A stretch of DNA of 41,563 bases from Verrucomicrobiota bacterium (GTDB lineage Bacteria > Verrucomicrobiota > Verrucomicrobiia > Limisphaerales > JACRJZ01). Shown piece after piece: positions 15,847 to 24,161 of this stretch (positions are counted from its first letter, which is position 1; each line of letters begins with the position of its first letter). A program made the position numbers and the translations under genes. The stretch covers positions 1 to 41,563 of the forward strand of contig JACRJZ010000171.1 of assembly GCA_016219875.1 (NCBI GenBank), in the 5' to 3' direction. Below the pieces are notes generated by a model. That model was not told where the DNA came from and made no database searches. It saw nothing but the letters and a program-made list of their open reading frames with translations.

Positions 15847-17880
15847 ATGACCTTGAAACGCCTCCCTGAGTCCGCCGTGATGGTTTCGACTATTCTGTGC
15901 CTCGGCGCCACCGTACTCCCAGCCGCGGAAACCCAATTCGACAACTCGAAATACCCTCCGCGCCCCAAGCGGGCCGACACCTTCGTCGGCATCCACTTCG
16001 ATTTCCACGCCGGCCCTGACTGCAAAGAGATCGGCAAGAACACCACGCCGGCGATGGTCGAGAGCATCATCGACCTCGTCCACCCGGACTACCTCCAGAT
16101 CGACTGCAAAGGCCACCGCGGGCTGTCAAGTTACCCGACCAAGGCCGGCAACCAAGCGCCGGGCTTCGTCGGTGATCCGTTGCGCGTGTGGCGCGAGGCC
16201 ACGGCCCGGCGCGGCGTCTCGCTCTACATGCACTACTCCGGCGTGTGGGACAGCGAAGCCATCCTCAAGCACCCGACGTGGGGCGCGATCAATGCCGACG
16301 GCAAGACCAACGGCAACGCCACGTCGTTCTGGAGTCCCTACGCCGATCAGTTGCTCATCCCGCAATTGCGCGAGTTGGCTGGCGTCTATGGCGTGGATGG
16401 CGCGTGGATCGACGGCGAGTGTTGGGCGTCGGTGCCGGACTACAGCGCGGCGGCGCTCAAGGCGTTCCGCGAAACCACCGGCATTCAAGACGTGCCGCGC
16501 AAGGCCGGCGAGCCGCACTGGTTTGAGTTTCTCCAGTTCCACCGCGAAGCCTTCCGCAACTACCTCCGCCACTACCTCGCCGAGGTGAAGAAGACGCATC
16601 CCGACTTCGAGTTGTGCAGCAACTGGGCCTACACCGACCACATGGCCGAGCCGGTGAACGCGCCGGTGGATTTTCTGTCGGGCGACTACTCGCCGGAGGA
16701 CAGCGTGAACTCCGCCCGCCTGTCCGGGCGCTACCTCGTGCGCCAGGGCAAGACGTGGGACTTGATGGCCTGGAGTTTCTCGCGCAACCCCGGCAAGAAC
16801 GGATCGAACCAGAAAACCGCCGTGCAGTTGCAGCGCGAAGCCGCCGTGGTGGTGGCGCTGGGCGGCGGCTTCCAGGCTTACATCACCCAGAAGCGCGACG
16901 GCTCGATTCGCGAGGAGCGCATTCCTGTCATGGCAGAGGTGGCAAAGTTCTGCCGCGCCCGCCAGGCGATCTGCCACCACGCCGAACCCGTGCCGCAGGT
17001 CGCGCTGCTGCTCTCCACCGCGGGGCACTACCGCCGGATCAACGGGCTGTTCAACCGCGACCTCTCGCGCGTGAGCGGCGCGCTGCAAGTTCTGCTCGAA
17101 AGCCAGCACTCGGTCGAGGTCGTCGGCGAACACCAACTTGCAGGCCGCTTGGCGGAGTATCCGCTCATCGTCGTGCCGGAATGGGAATACTTGGAGCCGA
17201 AGTTCAGGGACGACTTGGCCGCCTACGTGAAGGGCGGAGGTAACTTGCTGCTCATCGGGCCGAAGACCGCCGCCCTGTTCCAGGCGGAACTCGGCGTCAC
17301 GCTGGAAGGCGAGCCGGCTGCAAAAGCTCAACAACTCGCCCACAACGCCGCGCTGGCTCCGATCAAGGGCCTGTTCCAAGCGGTGAAGCTTGGGGCGCAA
17401 GCCACGGCCTTCGGCAAACTGCAGGCCACCGGCGATGCCAACTCCGCCTCGCAGCCGGCGGCCTCCCTCGCTCCGCTGGGGAAAGGGAAAATCGCCGCCG
17501 TCTATTTCAGTCTCGGCCAAAGCTACCCCGGCGCTCGGAGCGTGGTGGTGCGCCAGTTCACGCGCGATCTTGTGCGGCAACTCTTCCCCAAGCCGAGGGT
17601 CGAAGTGAGCGGCTCGTCCGATGTGGACGTGTCCCTCGCGCGCAATCACGGCAAGCTGCTCGTCAATCTCGTCAACACCTCCGGCCCGCACCAGACGGAG
17701 CCGATCGTTGAGAGCATCGCGCCGGTCGGACCGCTGGACATCACGATCCGCACGCAGACCAAGCCGGCGCGGCTGACTCTGGAGCCGGGCGGCCAAGTAC
17801 TGGCGTTTGACTATCGCGACGGCGAAGCGCGGACGACCGTGCCGCGTGTGGAGATCCACAGCGTCGTCGTAGTGGAATGA
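15847..17880 (+). CDS. Secreted putative glycoside hydrolase (barrel plus amidotransferase-like domain)
   Basis: The 677-residue product starts with a signal peptide (STILCLGATVLPAAE). Residues 45-350 look like a (beta/alpha)8 barrel: VGIHFDFHAG, HPDYLQIDCKGH, LYMHYSGVWDS and DGAWIDGECW, where the Asp and Glu could be catalytic. Residues from about 380 to 560 look like the glutamine-amidotransferase-like domain seen in GH42-type enzymes, with YPLIVVPEWEYLEP and YVKGGGNLLLIGPK. The layout resembles hypothetical glycosyl hydrolase (GHL6) and alpha-fucosidase-like proteins, but the sugar cannot be told. The ATG at 15847 gives the signal peptide its charged start. It could supply sugar to the cell, yet no sugar transporter is next to it. 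Confidence 0.72.
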   Translation: MTLKRLPESAVMVSTILCLGATVLPAAETQFDNSKYPPRPKRADTFVGIHFDFHAGPDCKEIGKNTTPAMVESIIDLVHPDYLQIDCKGHRGLSSYPTKAGNQAPGFVGDPLRVWREATARRGVSLYMHYSGVWDSEAILKHPTWGAINADGKTNGNATSFWSPYADQLLIPQLRELAGVYGVDGAWIDGECWASVPDYSAAALKAFRETTGIQDVPRKAGEPHWFEFLQFHREAFRNYLRHYLAEVKKTHPDFELCSNWAYTDHMAEPVNAPVDFLSGDYSPEDSVNSARLSGRYLVRQGKTWDLMAWSFSRNPGKNGSNQKTAVQLQREAAVVVALGGGFQAYITQKRDGSIREERIPVMAEVAKFCRARQAICHHAEPVPQVALLLSTAGHYRRINGLFNRDLSRVSGALQVLLESQHSVEVVGEHQLAGRLAEYPLIVVPEWEYLEPKFRDDLAAYVKGGGNLLLIGPKTAALFQAELGVTLEGEPAAKAQQLAHNAALAPIKGLFQAVKLGAQATAFGKLQATGDANSASQPAASLAPLGKGKIAAVYFSLGQSYPGARSVVVRQFTRDLVRQLFPKPRVEVSGSSDVDVSLARNHGKLLVNLVNTSGPHQTEPIVESIAPVGPLDITIRTQTKPARLTLEPGGQVLAFDYRDGEARTTVPRVEIHSVVVVE

Positions 17881-17949
17881 AGTGCCCCGGCACTTGTCGG
17901 GCGCAAACGGGCGTGTAGGTTTCGCGTGCCGATCCAGCGTCTTGTATCG

Positions 17950-20301
17950 ATGCCCAACGCGAACACATCCAACGGAGCCGCCCGCGGCGGGTTCCAGCCT
18001 TACATTCCGGCCCACGCCTCGATGCGCGAATTCACGTTGCGCGCCGTGATCGTCGGGACGCTGCTGGGGATGGTATTCGGCGCCTCGTCGCTTTACCTGG
18101 TGCTCAAGGTCGGTCTCACCGTCAGCGCGTCCATTCCGGTGGCGGTGATCTCGCTGGCGCTGTTCCGGCTGTGGTCCAAGTTCGGTGGGCGCGATTCCAC
18201 CCTCCTCGAAAACAACATTGTCCAGACCGCGGGTTCGGCGGGCGAGTCGATCGCCTTTGGCGTAGGCGTGACGATGCCGGCCATCATGATCCTGGGCTTC
18301 GATCTCGACGTGGCCCGCGTGACGTTGGTCGGCTTGCTGGGCGGGTTGCTCGGCGTCTTGATGATGATCCCGCTGCGCCGAGCGTTGATCGTCCAGCAGC
18401 ACGGTACGTTGAAGTACCCGGAGGGCACCGCTTGCGCGGAAGTTCTGAAGGCAGGCGCGAACGAGGAATCCCGCGCCGTGGCGGAGCACGGAACGCCGGT
18501 CCCGCGCGAGCCTGAATCCTTGGCCACCGGGAGCCGGAGCGTGGCGCGCCCAGCCGGAGGGGTTTCCGCCACCACCATCTTCACCGGCTTCGCCGTTGGG
18601 CTGGCTTACAAGACCCTCATGTCGGCCTTCAAAGTCTGGAAAGACGTTCCAGAGAAAGTCTTTGGCGCGCCGCTCAAGGCTGGCTCCATCTCGGCGGAAA
18701 TTTCTCCTGAGCTTCTGGGTGTCGGCTACATCATTGGGCCGAAGATTTCCAGTGTCATGATGGCGGGCGGCGCGCTCTCGTATCTACTCCTGATCCCGCT
18801 GATCAAGTTCTTCGGCGAAGGCATGAGCGCCGCGGTGCCGCCGGGCTTGGTGCCGATCAAAGACATGGATCCGCACGCCATCCGTGGCGCCTATGTCCTC
18901 TACATCGGTGCGGGTGCGGTGGCGGCGGGAGGCATCATCAGCCTGCTCCGGTCGCTGCCTATCATCCTGCATGGCCTGCGCTCCGGGCTGTCTGACTTCA
19001 AGTTGGCCGCGGGCGCGCCCGGCTCCGTGGTCCGCACCGAGCGGGACCTCCCGATGACATTTGTGGCCGTAGGCTGTCTGGCGTTGGTCGGGGCCATTCT
19101 CGCGGCGCGCACGTTGGAGATGAACCTGCTGGGCGCGGTGCTCATCGTGTTGTTCGGCTTCCTGTTCGTCACGGTGTCGTCGCGGCTGACCGGCGAGATC
19201 GGGTCGTCGTCGAATCCGATCTCCGGCATGACCGTGGCCACGCTGCTGCTGACCTGCCTGCTGTTCGTGATCGTGGGCAAGACCGGCGGGATGGCTTACG
19301 TGACCGCCCTGTCCGTGGGCGGCATCGTGTGCATCGCGGCGTCCAACGGCGGCACGACTTCGCAGGACTTGAAGACGGGCTACCTCGTGGGCGCGACGCC
19401 GCGGCTGCAGCAGATTTCCATTTTGATCGGCTCCGCGGCGAGCGCCTTGATGCTGGGGCCGATCCTGCTCGGCTTGAACGACGCTGCGACGGTGTATGTG
19501 CCGGCGGCGAAAGTCGCGCCTGGGTTGCGCGCGCCGGCAGAGGCGCGGCTCGGTCCGGCGGAAACGCTGCGCGGTCCGCAGGCGAAGGACGATCCGAGCT
19601 CTTACCGCGTCTGGCAGAAGACCGACGGCCTCGGCGGCCCGCCGGGAAAGTATCTGGTGAACGGCTCCGGCGCCGCGGTGTGGCTGGTTGATCCCGGAAT
19701 CAACGGCACGGAGAAGACGCGGCCCGACGGCACGGAGGTGCGGAAGTTCGACGCGCCCAAAGCCACGTTGATGAGCTACATCATCAAGGGCATCCTCGAC
19801 CGCAAGCTGCCGTGGGCGCTGGTGCTCTTCGGAGTGATGATCGCGGTGGTGCTGGAGTTGTGCGAGGTGTCGTCGCTGGCGTTCGCGGTGGGCGTGTATC
19901 TGCCGATCTCGTCGTCCACCCCGATCTTCGTGGGCGGCCTGGTGCGTTGGCTGGTGGATCGGCGGATGCGCCACGAGTTGCGCGAACACCAACTCGACGA
20001 AGCCGAACTCGCCGCCGAGAGCGACAAAAGCCCCGGCGTCCTGCTGGCCAGCGGCTACATCGCCGGCGGGGCCATCGCCGGGATCGTGATCGCCTTTATG
20101 GCTGGCGCCCTCAGCAAGCTGGACACGGCGATCACCAAATGGGCCGAGGCGAGCAATCCGTTCTTCGCCGGCCCGCAAGCGGATTGGTTGGCGATGCTCC
20201 CGTTCACGGTGCTGACGGCGCTGCTATATCTCACGGGCAGAGGAGCGGTGATGAGAGGGCAGCGGTTGCCGGAACGGGGAAACGCTGTGGTGAAGAGTTG
20301 A
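17950..20301 (+). CDS. Oligopeptide transporter, OPT family
   Basis: This 783-residue integral membrane protein belongs to the OPT superfamily, which moves small peptides or metal chelates into the cell. The opening FTLRAVIVGTLLGMVFGASS and the conserved GTLKYPEGTACAEVLKAG (near 155-172) are the bacterial OPT pattern. There are some 14-16 hydrophobic segments. A soluble loop near residues 515-600 holds VDPGINGTEKTRPDGT, also seen in bacterial relatives. The ATG at 17950 is favoured over a GTG at 17926. The stop codon falls in an inverted repeat shared with the convergent gene. The substrate is not known. Confidence 0.92.
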   Translation: MPNANTSNGAARGGFQPYIPAHASMREFTLRAVIVGTLLGMVFGASSLYLVLKVGLTVSASIPVAVISLALFRLWSKFGGRDSTLLENNIVQTAGSAGESIAFGVGVTMPAIMILGFDLDVARVTLVGLLGGLLGVLMMIPLRRALIVQQHGTLKYPEGTACAEVLKAGANEESRAVAEHGTPVPREPESLATGSRSVARPAGGVSATTIFTGFAVGLAYKTLMSAFKVWKDVPEKVFGAPLKAGSISAEISPELLGVGYIIGPKISSVMMAGGALSYLLLIPLIKFFGEGMSAAVPPGLVPIKDMDPHAIRGAYVLYIGAGAVAAGGIISLLRSLPIILHGLRSGLSDFKLAAGAPGSVVRTERDLPMTFVAVGCLALVGAILAARTLEMNLLGAVLIVLFGFLFVTVSSRLTGEIGSSSNPISGMTVATLLLTCLLFVIVGKTGGMAYVTALSVGGIVCIAASNGGTTSQDLKTGYLVGATPRLQQISILIGSAASALMLGPILLGLNDAATVYVPAAKVAPGLRAPAEARLGPAETLRGPQAKDDPSSYRVWQKTDGLGGPPGKYLVNGSGAAVWLVDPGINGTEKTRPDGTEVRKFDAPKATLMSYIIKGILDRKLPWALVLFGVMIAVVLELCEVSSLAFAVGVYLPISSSTPIFVGGLVRWLVDRRMRHELREHQLDEAELAAESDKSPGVLLASGYIAGGAIAGIVIAFMAGALSKLDTAITKWAEASNPFFAGPQADWLAMLPFTVLTALLYLTGRGAVMRGQRLPERGNAVVKS

Positions 20302-20370
20302 AGCGTTGCAGGGTGAAAGAGGCTACGCCATCGGGCTGAAGCCGCCCGTCGAAGCCGCTTCAACGCTTCA
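20299..20370. repeat. Inverted repeat holding both stop codons
   Basis: TGAAGCGTTG (20299-20308) and CAACGCTTCA (20361-20370) are perfect complements. The first three bases of the left arm are the OPT stop; the right arm on the minus strand overlaps the stop of the hydrate repair gene. Inside lies a small stem GGGCTGAAGCCGCCC. It may act as a shared two-way terminator, although T-tracts are absent. Confidence 0.6.
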
Positions 20371-21868
20371 TCTCCGCATCACCAATCCGCTCAACCAAAT
20401 CCTCCACGACCCAGTTGCGCCGCTCTTGCGACAACTCGTCGGCCGCGGCGCCGTGTTGCCAGACGGCGTACCGCACGGCGGTGTCCGCCGCAGTGGCGAC
20501 GACTGCGGGCTGGGCCAGCCAGCCGGCGAGATAGCCTGCCAGCACGTCGCCACTGCCGCCCTGGGCGAGATCGGGATTGCCGGAGGAATTCACAACCAGA
20601 TCACCGCCCGCGCGCCCGACGAGCGTTTGATGTCCCTTGAGCACGACCATGCAGCCGCCGAAACGGGCCGACAGCTCTCGTGCCGCCTGCTCGCGATCGG
20701 CCTGCACTTCGGCCACACCGCACCGGAGCAGCCGCGCCGCCTCGCCCGGATGGGGCGTGATCACGCGGATCGCCTGCCGCGGCACCGGCTCGCCCGGGGG
20801 CAACCAGTCCAGCGCGCTGGCATCGACGATCACCGGCTGCTCGAAATCCGTCCAAAGCCGCGTCAGGACATTGCGCAACGAAACCGGCAAATCCGGCGCT
20901 GCCAAGCCCGGCCCCGCGAGCACCGCGGTGAAGTTCTCGAAGCTCTGCGCCGTCTCAAACGGCCGTACCATTACGGCCTGCAACTGCGACGCCACCGGCG
21001 CATAGACGTCCTCTTGCGGAAGCAGGGTGATGAGGCCGGGCTGCGCCCGTTGTGCGCCGCGGGCCGCCAGCACCGCTGCGCCGTGAAAGCCCCGGCTGCC
21101 GGCGAGGACCGCGAGATGGCCGAAGGTGCCTTTGTGTCCGCCCGCCGGACGCGGCGGCGGAAAGCAGGTGAAATCCTCCGGCAGCGTCCACCAAGCGGAG
21201 ACGGACGAATGAGGAATGGCGAAGGAAGGACTCTTGACGCCGAAGTCTTCCTTCGTCGGATCGTGCCCGCCCTCCGGCCTCCGGCCTCCGGCCTCCAGTT
21301 TTACCAACCCAATGTCCGGCGCCACCTTCAGCCTTCCGACGAATGAAACTGCCCCCGGCGCAAACAGCCCGTGTTTGGGCGCGCCGAGCGTGAGAGTGAC
21401 GGTCGCACGGATGGCGGCCCCCGCCACCGCGCCAGATTCCACGTTCAGGCCGGAGGGGTTGTCCACCGAGAGCACGGGCAGGGCCGCGTCGTTGACGTGT
21501 TGAATGAGTCGGCACCAGTCGGCGTCGAGGGGCCGGTTCAGGCCGATGCCGAACAACCCGTCGATGACCAACGCGGGCCGATGCTCCAACGCTGCCGTCA
21601 CGGGAGCGAGCGCCGCCTTCGGCTCAGCCACGTTGATCAGTTCCACTCGCCGTCCGTTGAGATGCGGCTGCGCAAGCCGGGCGTCGTCCCCATTGTGACC
21701 TTTGCCAGCGAGGATGAGGACAGTGTCGCCGACGCGGGTAAGCCGGAGTGCATATCGAGCGGCAATCTCGCCGACCCGGGCGATCACGGCCTGCTCCGTC
21801 TGGCCACTGGCCCAGGTGGCCCGTTCCCATTCGCGCATTTGCGCCACGGTGATGATTGGCACAGGCAT
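20360..21868 (-). CDS. nnr: Bifunctional NAD(P)H-hydrate epimerase and dehydratase
   Basis: This 502-residue enzyme repairs damaged NADH and NADPH. The N-terminal half is the epimerase (NnrE/YjeF-N), with AQMREWERAT at the start, LAGKGHNGDDA near residue 52 and DGLFGIGLNRP. The C-terminal half is the ADP/ATP-dependent dehydratase (NnrD, ribokinase fold), with HKGTFGHLAVLAGSRGFHGA, TPHPGEAARLL and the catalytic GGSGDVLAGYLAG. Between the halves lies a linker coded partly by a 7-mer array (GRRPEGG, 21272-21299). The ATG at 21868 gives the normal N-terminus; the frame stays open 70 codons further, but that region carries a promoter on the other strand. Monocistronic as far as seen. Confidence 0.94.
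   Translation of the reverse strand: MPVPIITVAQMREWERATWASGQTEQAVIARVGEIAARYALRLTRVGDTVLILAGKGHNGDDARLAQPHLNGRRVELINVAEPKAALAPVTAALEHRPALVIDGLFGIGLNRPLDADWCRLIQHVNDAALPVLSVDNPSGLNVESGAVAGAAIRATVTLTLGAPKHGLFAPGAVSFVGRLKVAPDIGLVKLEAGGRRPEGGHDPTKEDFGVKSPSFAIPHSSVSAWWTLPEDFTCFPPPRPAGGHKGTFGHLAVLAGSRGFHGAAVLAARGAQRAQPGLITLLPQEDVYAPVASQLQAVMVRPFETAQSFENFTAVLAGPGLAAPDLPVSLRNVLTRLWTDFEQPVIVDASALDWLPPGEPVPRQAIRVITPHPGEAARLLRCGVAEVQADREQAARELSARFGGCMVVLKGHQTLVGRAGGDLVVNSSGNPDLAQGGSGDVLAGYLAGWLAQPAVVATAADTAVRYAVWQHGAAADELSQERRNWVVEDLVERIGDAEMKR
21272..21299. repeat. In-gene 7-bp array, unit CTCCGGC, 4 copies
   Basis: Three perfect CTCCGGC copies and CTCCAGT lie inside the hydrate repair gene, at the seam between epimerase and dehydratase. 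Neither strand of this unit holds a stop codon in any frame. Confidence 0.92.
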
Positions 21869-22009
21869 GGGCGGACGGTGGCAGGAAACGTCCGCGGCGG
21901 GAAGGCCAAACCAGAAGGCGAAATCTGGTCCATGCGTCTGGTCCTTGAGTTGCTTCGGCCTGGACTCCATGACCGTGAAAAAAAATTTGGAAAAAAGTTC
22001 ACAGACCTC

Positions 22010-22037
22010 TTGACAAGAAAACTCATTTCCGTATTCT
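22010..22037 (+). promoter_or_regulatory. Consensus-type promoter of a small RNA gene
   Basis: A perfect TTGACA (22010-22015) and TATTCT (22032-22037) are 16 bases apart, in a stretch far richer in A and T than its surroundings. Transcription should start near 22042-22046. This is the best sigma-70-type promoter in the window, and the next protein gene in this direction is almost 380 bases away. Confidence 0.75.
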
Positions 22038-22043
22038 TTGGCC

Positions 22044-22140
22044 AGTTCTTTGAAGGATTTTGATTCGGGTGACAGCACGTTTCTTCAGCGGGGTTCTCCA
22101 CCCCCACCTCCTTGGCGTCTGTCGCCCGAATCGTTTTTTT
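22044..22140 (+). ncRNA. Candidate small RNA with exposed anti-Shine-Dalgarno sequence
   Basis: An RNA starting near 22044 would be about 95 bases long. GATTCGGGTGACAG (22062-22075) pairs with CTGTCGCCCGAATC (22119-22132), 14 base pairs with one G-U, followed by GTTTTTTT, so the closing stem is itself a terminator. The stem goes on inside with ACG/CGT, and an inner hairpin forms from GGGG and CCCC around TTCTCCA. ACCTCCTT (22106-22113) stays unpaired in this fold and is complementary to the Shine-Dalgarno sequence AAGGAGGT. No known RNA family was recognised; it lacks the 4.5S RNA motif and is too short for 6S RNA or tmRNA. Confidence 0.6.
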
Positions 22141-22166
22141 GGGGTGGAACATCCTCAACTTAGCCG

Positions 22167-22196
22167 TTGACTTGAAAGCTGGGTTCTCAATATGTT
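22167..22196 (+). promoter_or_regulatory. Promoter of tRNA-Asp
   Basis: TTGACT (22167-22172) and TATGTT (22191-22196) are 18 bases apart and end 17 bases before the tRNA, the normal distance for a tRNA leader. Confidence 0.6.
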
Positions 22197-22212
22197 CCGC
22201 CTCCCGTTGTGC

Positions 22213-22290
22213 GGGGGCGTAGCTCAATTGGTTTAGAGCGCTGCCCTGTCACGGCAGAGGTTACGGGTTCGAGCCCCGCCGCTCCCGCCA
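22213..22290 (+). tRNA. tRNA-Asp (anticodon GTC)
   Basis: The sequence folds as a complete cloverleaf. The acceptor stem pairs GGGGGCG (22213-22219) with CGCTCCC (22280-22286), with one G-U pair. The D arm is GCTC with GAGC, the anticodon arm CTGCC with GGCAG around CTGTCAC, with anticodon GTC at 22248-22250. The T arm holds GGTTCGAGCCCC. The discriminator base is G, as expected for tRNA-Asp, and CCA is encoded in the DNA. It follows the candidate small RNA gene by 72 bases but has its own likely promoter. Confidence 0.97.
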
Positions 22291-22419
22291 CTTGTTCAGA
22301 GGTTTTTCCTGGCCAGCGCACTCAGAAAAGATCCTGCCGCCCCGGCAGGACTCCGCCCTTCTCGATCAGCCGAAAGAAAGACTCGCCCGGACAACTCCAG
22401 CGCGTAACCTGCCGGCGAC

Positions 22420-23682
22420 ATGAACACTGCGCTTTCCCTCCTTCGCAACGGCTGGCTTGAGGCCGGCGCCTTGGTCGCTTTCTCAACCTGCCCTCTGTTG
22501 GGCGCGGACGATGCTTTTCGTGTCGATGCTGACTTCGCCGGTGGCAACATCCAGGTGGTGGAGAGGCGAGGGGACCGTGTCTTCATTGCACCAGACCAAC
22601 GTGACACCCAGGCCGGCCAGTGGTGGTTCAATTGGAGTTTCCGGCTCCGGGCCGTGGCCGGGCAGCCGGTGACGTTCGTCTTCACGGGCAAAAACCCCTT
22701 CGGCGTTCGTGGCCCGGCGAGGAGTCTGGACGGGGGCACGACTTGGGAATGGATGGGAGGGTCGGCGGTACGATCCCTCCAACACGACGGCCAACCGGCT
22801 TGGTCGTTTGTGGGCCGTGTGCCGACAGGAAAAGAGGAGGTCCGGTTTGCGTTCTGCCCGCAGTATCTCGAAAGCCACCTTCGCACTTGGCTGGCCCGGC
22901 ACGCCAAGGACCCGTCGCTGAGCGTGGAGGCCCTTTGCCGCAGCCGCAAAGGCCGGCCGGTGGAGCTGCTGCGCGCGGGCTGTCTGGATCAGACCAAAGC
23001 GCACGGCGTGGTCTTGCTGACGAGCCGGCACCACTGCTGCGAGGCGATGGCCACCTACGCCGTCGAGGGTTTCCTGGAAACCGTGCTGGCGGATGACGCC
23101 GCAGGCCGCCGTTGGCGCGAGCGATGGCAGGTCATCGCGGTGCCGTTCATGGACAAGGACGGTGTGGAGGAGGGCGACCAAGGCAAGTTCCGCCGGCCTC
23201 ACGATCACAACCGCGACTACAACACCCAGCCGCTCTATCCCGAAGTCGCGGCCTTGATGAAACTCGGCGCCTCGCTCCAGGCTCGGGTGGTCGCCACGAT
23301 GGACCTGCATTGTCCGTGGATTCGGGGCGAGTGGAATGATCGGGTTTACATCGTGGGATCGTCGGACAAAGCCACCTGGGAAAACCAGAAGGCCTTCGGA
23401 GAAGTCCTTCAGCGGGTTCAGCGCGGCCCGATCCGCTTCAGGGCCGCAGACTGCCTGGCCTTCGGCACGGCCTGGAATACGGCGAAGAACACGACCCAAG
23501 GGAGAACGTGCAGTGGTTGGACGAGCGAGAGGTTTCCGGCGGCGCGTCTGACCACCACCATCGAGATCACCTACGCCGACGCTTTGGGCATCGAGGTCAA
23601 CGCAACCAGCGCTCGGGCGCTAGGCCGTGACATGGCGGTCGCGCTACTGGAACATCTGGACACTTCGTCCCCCAGCCGGTAA
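22420..23682 (+). CDS. M14-family zinc carboxypeptidase-like protein
   Basis: The 420-residue product has a likely signal peptide (GALVAFSTCPLLGA) and then a beta-sandwich domain (about 30-150), followed by a peptidase domain. The zinc motif HxxE is seen in SRHHCCEAMA near residue 208, and the third ligand in MDLHCPW near residue 294. The catalytic Glu is probably that of TTTIEITYA near residue 387. This is the layout of bacterial M14 peptidases with an N-terminal beta-sandwich, such as cytosolic carboxypeptidase-like enzymes. It may trim peptides or cell-wall fragments in the periplasm; the substrate is not known. It stands alone after tRNA-Asp. Confidence 0.8.
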   Translation: MNTALSLLRNGWLEAGALVAFSTCPLLGADDAFRVDADFAGGNIQVVERRGDRVFIAPDQRDTQAGQWWFNWSFRLRAVAGQPVTFVFTGKNPFGVRGPARSLDGGTTWEWMGGSAVRSLQHDGQPAWSFVGRVPTGKEEVRFAFCPQYLESHLRTWLARHAKDPSLSVEALCRSRKGRPVELLRAGCLDQTKAHGVVLLTSRHHCCEAMATYAVEGFLETVLADDAAGRRWRERWQVIAVPFMDKDGVEEGDQGKFRRPHDHNRDYNTQPLYPEVAALMKLGASLQARVVATMDLHCPWIRGEWNDRVYIVGSSDKATWENQKAFGEVLQRVQRGPIRFRAADCLAFGTAWNTAKNTTQGRTCSGWTSERFPAARLTTTIEITYADALGIEVNATSARALGRDMAVALLEHLDTSSPSR

Positions 23683-23714
23683 CAGGAATGCGAGAAGTTG
23701 ACCGAAGATGCGGG

Positions 23715-23891
23715 TCAAGAGCAACTCATCGCTTCAAGAGGCACCGGCGCAAAACGGCCATGGGATCCGGCAAAAGCTGGAGTCTCCACGGTGTCCTTCT
23801 CCACGGGACCAGTCCTGGCGTACGCTGCCGCCCCGCCCAGCGCCAAGCAGAAGACAAAAGCGACGGCGAACCAAACGGCCAGTAGTGTCAT
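23715..23891 (-). CDS. Possible tiny membrane protein
   Basis: I do not recognise a family. From the ATG at 23891 the product has 58 residues: one hydrophobic helix (TLLAVWFAVAFVFCLALGGA) followed by a polar tail with RTGPVEKD. AAGGGAG lies ten bases upstream of this ATG; another ATG at 23900 is too close to it. The hydrophobic pattern, with evenly placed Trp, Phe and Leu, is more like a true membrane segment than like chance translation, and nothing else explains the 479-base gap 23683-24161. Coding cannot be proved from one sequence. It is divergent from the oxidoreductase gene. Confidence 0.42.
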   Translation of the reverse strand: MTLLAVWFAVAFVFCLALGGAAAYARTGPVEKDTVETPAFAGSHGRFAPVPLEAMSCS

Positions 23892-24161
23892 CACGATCAT
23901 GCTCCCTTGCCAGCAGGTGATGTTCCAAGAGACGGGTGGATGTCCTACGCCACAGGCGATGAGCCGCAAAACCTCGATTTCACTGATGAAAACTCCCCAC
24001 AACACCGGAACGACGAGCCGGAAGCTGGACTGCGGTTGGCACGGCGTCTGTCTGCCATCGAGGCAAGTCTGTCCGTCCGCAAGACAACACGCTCTTGCGT
24101 CCGCGCCCACTTTCGAGCTTGCTACGTTTCACCGGCATCCGTTGAACTACCGCCAGCCATC

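Noticed and set aside
21869..22078. A 70-codon extension of the hydrate repair gene from a GTG at 22078
   Set aside because: The frame is open and its first 40 residues look almost like protein, but the normal enzyme start is at 21868, no ribosome site precedes the GTG, and the stretch holds the consensus promoter of the plus-strand RNA. It remains a weak alternative.
21784..22103. A minus-strand frame with an apparently perfect ribosome site AAGGAGGT before a GTG
   Set aside because: The AAGGAGGT is simply the complement of ACCTCCTT in the RNA candidate. The product would be rich in Ser, Arg, Pro and Asn and overlaps the hydrate repair gene out of frame.
22044..22140. The small RNA as 4.5S RNA or 6S RNA
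   Set aside because: There is no GGAA-type loop with its conserved asymmetric flank as in 4.5S RNA, and the length is about half of a 6S RNA without a central bubble.
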